A stretch of 8,393 nucleotides of DNA from an uncultured Eubacterium sp. (GTDB lineage Bacteria; Bacillota; Clostridia; Lachnospirales; Lachnospiraceae): the NCBI GenBank assembly GCA_946412445.1, contig CAMKHH010000036.1:1-8393 (forward strand), written 5' to 3'. Shown here piece after piece: positions 1 through 6,354 of the stretch. The position numbers and the translations under genes were made by a program. How positions within the stretch are numbered: the stretch's first letter is position 1; every line of letters begins with the position of its first letter. The notes under the pieces were generated by a model. The model ran no database searches. It had not been told where the DNA came from and was given only the letters and a program-made list of their open reading frames with translations.

Positions 1-1681
1 CTCCGATATCATATAAAAACTTGGTATAGAATCTTGAATACAGCAGATGCAATACCGCATGCTCCACACCTCCGATATACATATCAACCGGGAGATATTC
101 GGATGCTTTTTCCTTCGATACCAATGCTTCTTTGTTCTTATTATCTACGTAACGCAGAAAATACCAGGAGGAACCTGCCCACTGCGGCATAGTATTGGTC
201 TCCCGCTTTGCATCAGCTTTACATACCGGGCACTTGCAGTTTACCCACTCGTCAATAGCTGCCAGGGGGGATTCACCGGTTCCTGTCGGCTGATAGCTTT
301 CCACCTCCGGAAGGCGTAATGGAAGCTCTTCCTCCGGCACCGGAACATTCCCGCAATTCGGACAATGTATAATCGGAATCGGTTCTCCCCAGTAACGCTG
401 ACGGGAGAATACCCAGTCACGAAGCTTATAATTTACCGTTGCTTTTCCGATTTCCATCTTTTCTATCATATGGGGAGCTTCTTTTTTCAGTACAGAAGAT
501 TCCATACCATTCCACTCTCCGGAATTGACCATAATTCCTGCAGCTTCTGTGTAAGCTTCCGTCATGTTTTCAGCCGCTTTGCCGTCTTTTGCAATTACCT
601 GAACAATTGGAAGATGAAATTTGGTTGCAAATTCAAAATCCCGGTCATCATGGGCTGGAACACACATGATGGCACCTGTACCGTAATCCGCAAGTACGTA
701 GTCAGACAACCAGATTGGTACTTTTGCTCCGTTCAGCGGGTTAATACAATAGCTTCCTGTAAACACGCCTGTCTTTTCCTTATCCTGAAGGCGGTCTACA
801 TTGGATTTCATGGAAGCATCATAGATATACTTTTCCACGTTTTCTTTCATTTCATCTGCAGCGAGAGATGCTGCCATAGCATGCTCCGGAGCAAGCACCA
901 TAAAGGTCGCACCGTGAAGCGTATCCGGGCGGGTCGTATATACCGTGATTTTTTCATCACGTCCTTCCACCGGGAACTGTACCTCCGCACCATAGGATTT
1001 TCCAATCCAGTCAGACTGCATCTTTTTTACTTTTTCCGGCCAATCCAGCTTATCCAGATCGTTTAGCAGACGTTCGGCATATTCCGTGATACGTAAAATC
1101 CACTGGCGCAGATTCTTTTTCGTCACCTCAGAGCCACAACGCTCACATTTACCATTTACCACTTCTTCATTGGCAAGCCCTGTCTTACAGGACGGGCACC
1201 AGTTGATTGGGAATTCTTTTTCATAGGCCAGACCTTTTTTAAACATTTGAACAAAAATCCACTGGGTCCACTTATAAAACTCAGGATCTGTAGTGTTTAC
1301 TTCCATATCCCAGTCATAGATGGCTGCAATGTCCTGAATTTGTTTTTTAATATTCTGTACATTTTTTGCCGTGGAATCGGCCGGATGCACGCCCATCTTA
1401 ATTGCATAGTTTTCGGCCGGCAGACCGAAGGCATCCCATCCCATGGGATGAACTACATAATACCCCTTCAACAGTTTATATCTGCTCCAGACGTCTGAAA
1501 TTACATAGCCCCGCCAATGTCCGACATGCAGACCATTCGCTGATGGATATGGAAACATATCCAGGCAGTAATACTTACGCTTTTCCACTCCGCTTAAATC
1601 CATTTTCGGATTTACAGGATTCTTCTCCCAATTTACACGCCACTTTGCCTCAATCGCCTTATGATTATAAGGTACTGACAT
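1..1681 (-). CDS. leuS: Leucyl-tRNA synthetase, N-terminal 560 codons (3' end outside window)
   Basis: Class Ia aminoacyl-tRNA synthetase that charges tRNA-Leu with leucine in the cytoplasm. My translation from ATG at 1681 begins MSVPYNHKAIEAKWR. The HIGH signature is HVGH at residues 52-55, followed by the HPMGWDAFGLPAEN block at 78-91. A CxxC...CxxC zinc-type module uses C162, C165, C179 and C182. The CP1 editing domain has TTRPDTLHGATF (249-260) and the conserved Asp345 in AHDDRDFEFA. The body resumes with RDWVFSRQRYWGEPIP (421-436), a second Cys-rich stretch (C440, C443, C484, C487) and WAGSSWYFLRY (501-511). The reading frame is open to the left edge. The family is usually about 800 residues, so the KMSKS loop, anticodon-binding domain and C-terminal domain lie outside. 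The start is fixed by AAGGAGG at 1690-1696, 8 nt upstream. A T-box leader precedes the gene, so expression should respond to uncharged tRNA-Leu. Identification is very secure. Confidence 0.98.
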   Translation of the reverse strand, partial: MSVPYNHKAIEAKWRVNWEKNPVNPKMDLSGVEKRKYYCLDMFPYPSANGLHVGHWRGYVISDVWSRYKLLKGYYVVHPMGWDAFGLPAENYAIKMGVHPADSTAKNVQNIKKQIQDIAAIYDWDMEVNTTDPEFYKWTQWIFVQMFKKGLAYEKEFPINWCPSCKTGLANEEVVNGKCERCGSEVTKKNLRQWILRITEYAERLLNDLDKLDWPEKVKKMQSDWIGKSYGAEVQFPVEGRDEKITVYTTRPDTLHGATFMVLAPEHAMAASLAADEMKENVEKYIYDASMKSNVDRLQDKEKTGVFTGSYCINPLNGAKVPIWLSDYVLADYGTGAIMCVPAHDDRDFEFATKFHLPIVQVIAKDGKAAENMTEAYTEAAGIMVNSGEWNGMESSVLKKEAPHMIEKMEIGKATVNYKLRDWVFSRQRYWGEPIPIIHCPNCGNVPVPEEELPLRLPEVESYQPTGTGESPLAAIDEWVNCKCPVCKADAKRETNTMPQWAGSSWYFLRYVDNKNKEALVSKEKASEYLPVDMYIGGVEHAVLHLLYSRFYTKFLYDIG

Positions 1682-1689
1682 CTGATTTT

Positions 1690-1696
1690 CCTCCTT
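1690..1696 (-). promoter_or_regulatory. Ribosome binding site of leuS
   Basis: AAGGAGG is a near-perfect anti-Shine-Dalgarno match placed 8 nt before the ATG at 1681. It fixes the leuS start. It lies downstream of the T-box terminator stem, so control is expected at transcription rather than by hiding this site. Confidence 0.93.
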
Positions 1697-1699
1697 GAA

Positions 1700-1866
1700 A
1701 TATCTAAATAGCCCTTCCCGTCTTCAAAATCAGAGACGAAAAGGGCTTGAATTCCGTGGTACCACTCTAATTCATCCACATCGTATGATATGCAGACTCT
1801 TAATATTCCTCTTCTATGTCTTTCGTCATTTTAGCAGCAGTTCACCCATCCGCGTGGCTGAACTGT
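1700..1866 (-). promoter_or_regulatory. T-box riboswitch leader of leuS
   Basis: T-box leaders sense uncharged tRNA and let transcription continue into a synthetase gene. The antiterminator is clear (coordinates descend on the minus strand). Helix A1 is UUAGAG (1770-1765) paired with CUCUGA (1735-1730). The 7-nt bulge is UGGUACC (1764-1758). Helix A2 is ACGGAA (1757-1752) paired with UUUCGU (1741-1736). The UGGU in the bulge would pair with an ACCA tRNA 3' end, matching the A discriminator of tRNA-Leu. The 3' arms overlap the 5' arm of the terminator, so the two folds exclude each other. A stem III-like hairpin, CAUAUC/GAUGUG with loop AUAC (1792-1777), sits just upstream. A second hairpin, CAGUUCA/UGAACUG (1865-1838), lies at the predicted 5' end. 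I could not assign a canonical stem I or the specifier codon. Leucine specificity is inferred from the downstream gene. Confidence 0.92.
1710..1747 (-). terminator. Regulated intrinsic terminator of the leuS T-box
   Basis: In minus-strand RNA a 14-bp stem forms between AGCCCUUUUCGUCU (1747-1734) and AGACGGGAAGGGCU (1723-1710), with a 10-nt loop. Two of the pairs are U·G wobbles, which exist only in the minus-strand transcript, supporting that direction of function. The tract after the stem (UAUUUAGAUAUUUC) is U-rich but interrupted, so termination may be leaky. The 5' arm shares bases 1734-1741 with the antiterminator. Being the only terminator-like structure between the EF-G-like gene and leuS, it would also act on read-through from upstream. 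Confidence 0.85.
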
Positions 1867-1871
1867 TACTT

Positions 1872-1899
1872 ATTCTACCATAACAGGAAGATTTGTCAA
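1872..1899 (-). promoter_or_regulatory. Sigma-A-type promoter of leuS
   Basis: A perfect -35 TTGACA (1899-1894), a 16-nt spacer and a -10 TAGAAT (1877-1872) are present. TG one base before the -10 gives an extended -10 element. Transcription should start near 1864-1866, right at the first hairpin of the leader. The -35 begins only 6 bp beyond the stop codon of the upstream EF-G-like gene. leuS therefore has its own start even though it follows that gene on the same strand. Confidence 0.85.
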
Positions 1900-1905
1900 G
1901 AGTGG

Positions 1906-3996
1906 TTAATCCTCAACATTTTTAATTTTACTTGCTCTTGCGGCAATTTCCTTCTCCTGAACATCGGAGGGTGCCTGCTCATAACGCGCAAACTCATATG
2001 CAAAGTGTCCGCTTCCACCGGTCATGGAGCGAAGTGTCGTTCCATATCCATAGATCTCAAGTTCCGGAACATCCGCTTCAATTACTGTGCTGCCACCCTG
2101 ATCGGGATTCATGCCCAGTACACGTCCGCGGCGCTTATTCAAATCACCCATAACATCCCCGGTGAATTTATCCTGCACCGCAATCTTCATGGTTACAATC
2201 GGCTCCAGCAATACTGGTCCTGCTTCCATAAATCCTTTTTTAAAAGCCATAGTAGCGGCAGTCTTAAATGCCATCTCAGAAGAATCAACCGGATGGTAAG
2301 AGCCATCATAAAGTATCGCTTTGACCCCTACAACCGGATATGCTGCCAAAGGACCGGATAAAACCGCATCCTGTAATCCTTTTTCGACAGCCGGGAAGTA
2401 ATTTTTCGGAACGGCGCCGCCCACGACCTCCTGTTCAAAGATGCAGGGAGTTTCCAAATCTCCGGAAGGTTCAAAACGCATCTTGACGTGCCCATACTGT
2501 CCATGTCCGCCCGATTGCTTTTTGTATTTGGATTCCACATCGGATTTCTTTCGAATCGTCTCCCGGAATGCAACTTTGGGCTGGCTGAGCTCCACATCCA
2601 CTTTATAACGGTCCAGAAGCTTACTGACTACCACATCAATATGCTGATCCCCAATTCCCCAGATTAATGTCTGCCGGTTCGCCGAATCATTTACAATTTT
2701 AAGTGTTTGATCCTCCTGCATCATTCTTGAAAATGCCTGTGAGATTTTATCCACATCAGCCTTATTCTTGGGTTTGTATCTCTTTGCAGTATAAGGCTTC
2801 GAGATATCAATCTTTCCATAGAGAACAGGAAGCGTTTTGGTAGCCAGTGAATCACCAGTTTTGGCATCCCCCAGTTTTGCAATTGCGCCGATATCACCGG
2901 CGTGAAGCTCTGGTATCTCTATTGGCCTGGACCCCTCCAGGATGTACAGTTTGTTCAGCTTCTCTTCGCTGTCCTGGCTCACATTGTAAAGGATATCATC
3001 ACTTTTTATAACGCCGGAGCATACTTTTATCATAGAATATTTTCCAAGGAAGGGATCTGCAATTGTTTTGAAAATAACTGCCGACTTCGGCTTCTGGAAG
3101 TTATAATCTGCCTCAAACACTCCATTGCCTGCCTGATTAACACCTGCACACTTGCGTTCCGCCGGGTCAGGAAAATATCCACAGATATCATCCAGAAGAT
3201 TCGATACACCCTGAAGGGTTACGGGCGCTCCCATACACACCGGAATCAGACTGGCTTCTTTCACGTTCGTAGACAGTGCTGAAGATATCTCCGTCACCGA
3301 AAATTCTTCTCCTCCAAAATACCGGTCCATGAATTCTTCACTGGTTTCTGCCACAGATTCCATCAGGGTATCCCGGTATTTTTCCAGATATTCTTTTGAA
3401 TATTCGGGAATTTCACACTCTTCTTTTTTACCTTTATCAATATAACGACGGCCTTTATTTTTTACAATATTAATATAGCCGACGAATTTTTCATTTTCAC
3501 GGATGGGCATGTGCAGCGGAGCAATCCGCCTGCCATATAAATCGGTCAGCTGTTCAACCACCTGGCGATAGCTGACATTATCAATATCCATCTCAGTTAC
3601 AAAAATCATACGCGGAAGCTTATATTTTTCACAAAGTTCCCAGGCTTTCTGTGTTCCTACCTGAACACCGGATTTACCGGAGACTACTATGACCGCCGCA
3701 TCTGCAGCTGCAGCTGCCTCCTCTGCTTCCCCTACAAAATCAAAAAAACCGGGTGTATCTAATATGTTGATTTTATTCTTTCCCCAGACTATGGGTACCA
3801 GGGATGTGGAAATTGAGAACTTACGTTTGATTTCTTCCTTATCATAATCGCTGACCGTATTGCCATCAACGACCTTTCCAAGACGGTTTGTGATACCGGA
3901 AAGATAAGCCATAGCCTCAGTCAAAGTCGTCTTTCCGGCACCACCATGCCCAAGCAGCACCACATTTCTGATTCTGTCAGTTCTGAAAACGTCCAT
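1906..3996 (-). CDS. EF-G-like translational GTPase (elongation factor G-like protein)
   Basis: A 696-residue protein with the five-domain layout of EF-G. The G domain has the P-loop GHGGAGKTT (16-24), a switch I region around SDYDKEEIKRK (49-59) and DTPG (80-83). Domain IV carries KQSGGHGQYGHV and the tip loop GSYHPVDSSEMAFK (His568). Domain V includes GRVLGM and YGTTLRSMTGGSGHF. Two key sites differ from canonical EF-G. The residue after DTPG is Phe (DTPGFFDF) where the catalytic His is expected, and the base-recognition motif is TEMD (134-137) instead of NKxD. This fits the EF-G-like/EF-G2 branch rather than the housekeeping fusA, which usually lies with the str operon genes. Its role could be an accessory or stress-related ribosome factor, but that is inference. 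Ribosome protection of the TetM type seems less likely. The start is set by GGGAGG at 4005-4010, 8 nt before ATG. No ribosomal protein genes are adjacent. Confidence 0.93.
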   Translation of the reverse strand: MDVFRTDRIRNVVLLGHGGAGKTTLTEAMAYLSGITNRLGKVVDGNTVSDYDKEEIKRKFSISTSLVPIVWGKNKINILDTPGFFDFVGEAEEAAAAADAAVIVVSGKSGVQVGTQKAWELCEKYKLPRMIFVTEMDIDNVSYRQVVEQLTDLYGRRIAPLHMPIRENEKFVGYINIVKNKGRRYIDKGKKEECEIPEYSKEYLEKYRDTLMESVAETSEEFMDRYFGGEEFSVTEISSALSTNVKEASLIPVCMGAPVTLQGVSNLLDDICGYFPDPAERKCAGVNQAGNGVFEADYNFQKPKSAVIFKTIADPFLGKYSMIKVCSGVIKSDDILYNVSQDSEEKLNKLYILEGSRPIEIPELHAGDIGAIAKLGDAKTGDSLATKTLPVLYGKIDISKPYTAKRYKPKNKADVDKISQAFSRMMQEDQTLKIVNDSANRQTLIWGIGDQHIDVVVSKLLDRYKVDVELSQPKVAFRETIRKKSDVESKYKKQSGGHGQYGHVKMRFEPSGDLETPCIFEQEVVGGAVPKNYFPAVEKGLQDAVLSGPLAAYPVVGVKAILYDGSYHPVDSSEMAFKTAATMAFKKGFMEAGPVLLEPIVTMKIAVQDKFTGDVMGDLNKRRGRVLGMNPDQGGSTVIEADVPELEIYGYGTTLRSMTGGSGHFAYEFARYEQAPSDVQEKEIAARASKIKNVED

Positions 3997-4028
3997 ATGT
4001 AATACCTCCCTAATTATTGTATGTCTAT

Positions 4029-4057
4029 ATTTTACTAAAATATCCAGTGTAATTCAA
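4029..4057 (-). promoter_or_regulatory. Promoter of the EF-G-like gene
   Basis: -35 TTGAAT (4057-4052), a 17-nt spacer and -10 TAAAAT (4034-4029) match the sigma-A consensus well. Transcription should begin near 4022, leaving a leader of roughly 25 nt that contains only the ribosome binding site GGGAGG (4010-4005). There is no room for a riboswitch. Confidence 0.75.
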
Positions 4058-4148
4058 GTATTTTATCCACTTTATACATTCTTTATTTCTCTTTTCTGAA
4101 AATTCTTCGCTTTCACTTTAAACCGTAAAACTTCAACGTGTTAAATTG

Positions 4149-4177
4149 TTGACTTTTGTCGCTATGTTTAGTAGAAT
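4149..4177 (+). promoter_or_regulatory. Promoter of the aroF-tyrA-aroA operon
   Basis: -35 TTGACT (4149-4154), a 17-nt spacer and -10 TAGAAT (4172-4177) are present. The predicted start is near 4184, about 34 nt before the aroF ATG. That is too short for a T-box or attenuator, so any transcriptional control must act at the promoter. A short inverted repeat, TCAAC (4133-4137) and GTTGA (4148-4152), overlaps the -35. It could be an operator half-site pair, but 5-bp arms are weak evidence. About 90 bp of AT-rich DNA with no gene separates this promoter from the divergent one. Confidence 0.82.
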
Positions 4178-4202
4178 AGAAGCACAATTTGCTTATAATT
4201 CA

Positions 4203-4208
4203 GGGAGG
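4203..4208 (+). promoter_or_regulatory. Ribosome binding site deciding the aroF start
   Basis: GGGAGG lies 9 nt before the ATG at 4218. It rules out the longer in-frame TTG start at 4146, which lies inside the promoter and has no such site. Confidence 0.9.
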
Positions 4209-4217
4209 AATAATAAA

Positions 4218-5231
4218 ATGATCATAGTCATGAAGCCACAGGCACCTGAGACTGCTGTAAAGGCTGTTCAGGCTGCTGTGGAAAGCAAGGGACTGGAAAC
4301 GCATCTTTCCCATGGGAAACAGGTAACAATTATCGGCGTTGTCGGTGACAAAAACAAACTCTGTAATGAAAATCTTCAGCTTTTGCCCTATGTGGATAAG
4401 CTGGTGCCTATTACCGAAAGTTATAAACTGACAAATAAAAAATTTCATCCCGAACCCACCTATGTGAAGGTAGAAAATCATGTAATTGGTCCTGATACCC
4501 TGACCGTGATGGCCGGTCCTTGTGCCGTTGAAACAGAAGAACAGTTAATGCTGATTGCCGGCGAAGTAAAAAAGGCAGGCGCACAATTTGTCCGGGGAGG
4601 TGCATATAAACCCCGTACATCCCCTTATTCCTTCCAGGGTCTTGAGGAAGAGGGACTGCGTTACATGGCGGAGGCAAAAAAAGAATACGGACTGAATACC
4701 ATCTGTGAGGTGATTAACGAGGCTGCGATCGAAGCGTCTTCAAAATATGTGGATATGATTCAAATCGGTGCGAGAAATATGCAGAATTTCCACCTTTTGC
4801 GTGAGGCAGGAAAATCCGGCATGCCGGTGCTTTTAAAACGTGGTCTGGCAGCTACGATTGACGAATGGCTGAATGCGGCGGAATATATTATTTCTGAGGG
4901 AAATCCGAATGTAGTCTTATGTGAGCGCGGAATCCGTACCTATGAAACAGCCACCAGAAATACGCTTGACCTCAGTGCGGTATGTGTTGTGAAGGATAAA
5001 TCCCATCTTCCGATCATCGTGGATCCCAGTCATGCTACCGGCGTTTACTCCTACGTTTCCCCATTGGCAAAAGCAGCGGTTGCCTGCGGAGCAGATGGAC
5101 TGATGATAGAAGTTCATAATGATCCTGAGCACGCTCTCTCTGACGGACCGCAGTCACTTCGATTTGATAATTTTGAAAGATTAATGCAGGAAATGGCTGA
5201 CTATATCCGTCTTGCAGGAAGGACCCTGTGA
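4218..5231 (+). CDS. aroF: 3-deoxy-7-phosphoheptulonate (DAHP) synthase, type I-beta with N-terminal regulatory domain
   Basis: Condenses phosphoenolpyruvate with erythrose 4-phosphate, the first step of the shikimate pathway, in the cytoplasm. The 337-residue product resembles Thermotoga maritima DAHP synthase over its whole length. Residues 1 to about 70 form a ferredoxin-like regulatory domain (MIIVMKPQAP; TIIGVVGD at 37-44). The TIM barrel follows, with AGPCAVE (99-105), RGGAYKPRTSPYSFQG (126-141), IQIGARNMQNF, LLKRG, LCERGIRT and VDPSHATG. The metal ligands are Cys102, His272, Glu298 and Asp309, at the same numbers as in the Thermotoga enzyme. The family's N-terminal domain mediates feedback by tyrosine or phenylalanine. 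With tyrA next door, tyrosine is the likely effector here, though that is inference. It is the first gene of the operon, and its TGA overlaps the tyrA ATG by one base. Confidence 0.97.
   Translation: MIIVMKPQAPETAVKAVQAAVESKGLETHLSHGKQVTIIGVVGDKNKLCNENLQLLPYVDKLVPITESYKLTNKKFHPEPTYVKVENHVIGPDTLTVMAGPCAVETEEQLMLIAGEVKKAGAQFVRGGAYKPRTSPYSFQGLEEEGLRYMAEAKKEYGLNTICEVINEAAIEASSKYVDMIQIGARNMQNFHLLREAGKSGMPVLLKRGLAATIDEWLNAAEYIISEGNPNVVLCERGIRTYETATRNTLDLSAVCVVKDKSHLPIIVDPSHATGVYSYVSPLAKAAVACGADGLMIEVHNDPEHALSDGPQSLRFDNFERLMQEMADYIRLAGRTL
5216..5222 (+). promoter_or_regulatory. Ribosome binding site of tyrA inside the aroF 3' end
   Basis: AGGAAGG lies 8 nt before the ATG at 5231 but only 5 nt before an in-frame GTG at 5228. 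This favours the ATG, which forms a TGATG stop-start overlap with aroF and suggests translational coupling. Confidence 0.8.
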
Positions 5232-6328
5232 TGGGTACGCAAATCGGCTTTATCGGTCTGGGACTGATTGGAGGTTCCATAGCAAAGGCTATCCGGAAAT
5301 TTCATCCTGATTATCAGCTCATGGCATATACGCATACAAAGGCAACACTGGATAAGGCCGCTTTTGATGGAGTCATTCAGATTTGCTGTGAGCAGGTGGA
5401 TGAACGTTTTGCTGCCTGTGACTATATCTTCCTTTGTGCGCCTGTGGGTGCTAATATTTCTTATTTAAAAGCTTTAAAGGATATTATCTCCCCCTCATGC
5501 ATCCTCACCGATGTAGGGAGTGTAAAAGGCGATATACATCGGGCAGTCCGGGAATTGGGAATGAACTCCAATTTTGTAGGCGGTCATCCGATGGCCGGTT
5601 CGGAAAAGACCGGCTTTGAAAATTCGGCAGATTATCTGATTGAGAATGCATACTATATCATCACTCCTTCAGAGGAAATTGCGCCCCAAAGGGTGGATGC
5701 ATATGAAGAGCTGGTGCATTCCCTTGGAGCCATACCCTTACGGCTCACCCCAGGGGAACATGATTTTATTACGGCAGGGGTCAGTCATCTTCCACACATC
5801 GTTGCCTCTGCTCTCGTCAATGAAATCGCACGCCTGGATGGTTCGAAGGGGTATATGAAGCTGATTGCTGCCGGAGGGTTCAAAGATATCACACGGATTG
5901 CCTCCTCCTCTCCCGTAATGTGGCAGCATATCTGCCTTTCAAACAGAGATATGCTTCTGAAGGTAATTGATTCCTTTCAGGAGATGTTGACCGATGCCAG
6001 AAATCTGGTGGATTCCTCCGATGAAGATGGATTATATGCTATGTTTGAAGCGTCACGTGACTATCGGGATTCTCTTCCCGATACGGTTCTGGGGCCCCTG
6101 AATAAGGATTATGTCCTGTATTGTGATATCTATGATGAGGCCGGCGGCATAGCCACCATTACCACATTACTGGCCATGAACAGCATCAGTATCAAGAATA
6201 TCGGCATCATTCATAACCGTGAGTTTGAGGAGGGTGTATTACGCATCGAATTTTATCAGGAGGATTCCTACAGAAAAGCGGCTTTAGTACTGACAGACCG
6301 GAATTACCGGATTCATGTGCGTGAATGA
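5231..6328 (+). CDS. tyrA: Prephenate dehydrogenase with C-terminal ACT domain
   Basis: Oxidatively decarboxylates prephenate to 4-hydroxyphenylpyruvate, the committed step to tyrosine, normally with NAD+. The 365-residue product starts with a Rossmann fold, IGFIGLGLIGGS (5-16, GxGxxG at 9-14). It then has the conserved DVGSVKG (94-100), GGHPMAGSEKTG (117-128, with His119 matching the family's catalytic His), GVSHLPH (183-189) and KDITRIA (218-224). Residues from about 293 to the end form an ACT domain (YVLYCDIYDEAGGIATI). This layout is known from Bacillus-type TyrA, where the ACT domain is linked to feedback inhibition. There is no chorismate mutase domain and no second aromatic domain, so chorismate mutase must be encoded elsewhere. 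The start at 5231 is preferred over GTG at 5228 on ribosome binding site spacing. Confidence 0.96.
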   Translation: MGTQIGFIGLGLIGGSIAKAIRKFHPDYQLMAYTHTKATLDKAAFDGVIQICCEQVDERFAACDYIFLCAPVGANISYLKALKDIISPSCILTDVGSVKGDIHRAVRELGMNSNFVGGHPMAGSEKTGFENSADYLIENAYYIITPSEEIAPQRVDAYEELVHSLGAIPLRLTPGEHDFITAGVSHLPHIVASALVNEIARLDGSKGYMKLIAAGGFKDITRIASSSPVMWQHICLSNRDMLLKVIDSFQEMLTDARNLVDSSDEDGLYAMFEASRDYRDSLPDTVLGPLNKDYVLYCDIYDEAGGIATITTLLAMNSISIKNIGIIHNREFEEGVLRIEFYQEDSYRKAALVLTDRNYRIHVRE

Positions 6329-6344
6329 TTTCCATCTATTTAAA

Positions 6345-6350
6345 AGGAGA
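6345..6350 (+). promoter_or_regulatory. Ribosome binding site deciding the aroA start
   Basis: AGGAGA within AAAAGGAGA lies 4 nt before the ATG at 6355, close but usable. An in-frame ATG at 6325 overlaps the tyrA stop (ATGA) but has no Shine-Dalgarno-like sequence upstream. It would also add ten residues ahead of the conserved MKINKLIKP start. Confidence 0.78.
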
Positions 6351-6354
6351 GAAT

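Noticed and set aside
365..1066. Plus-strand open frame of 233 codons opposite leuS
   Set aside because: It is fully antisense to a clearly conserved synthetase, has no ribosome binding site, and its translation is rich in Cys, Phe and His with no recognisable motif.
1816..2361. Plus-strand open frame of 181 codons across the leuS leader and the 3' end of the EF-G-like gene
   Set aside because: It lies opposite the T-box leader and conserved EF-G domains IV-V, with no ribosome binding site or family resemblance.
2902..3282. Plus-strand open frame of 126 codons inside the EF-G-like gene
   Set aside because: It is antisense to conserved coding sequence and lacks start signals; best explained as a shadow frame.
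4194..4199. Perfect TATAAT as an alternative -10 for the aro operon
   Set aside because: No -35-like sequence lies 16-18 nt upstream, and it sits only 3 bp before the ribosome binding site, so the resulting mRNA would start too close to the site or inside it.
4146..4217. N-terminal extension of AroF from TTG at 4146
   Set aside because: It overlaps the -35 and -10 boxes, and the GGGAGG site plus family length and numbering support ATG at 4218.
6325..6354. ATG at 6325 as the aroA start (ATGA overlap with tyrA)
   Set aside because: There is no Shine-Dalgarno sequence upstream; the ATG at 6355 has AAAAGGAGA and matches the family N-terminus.
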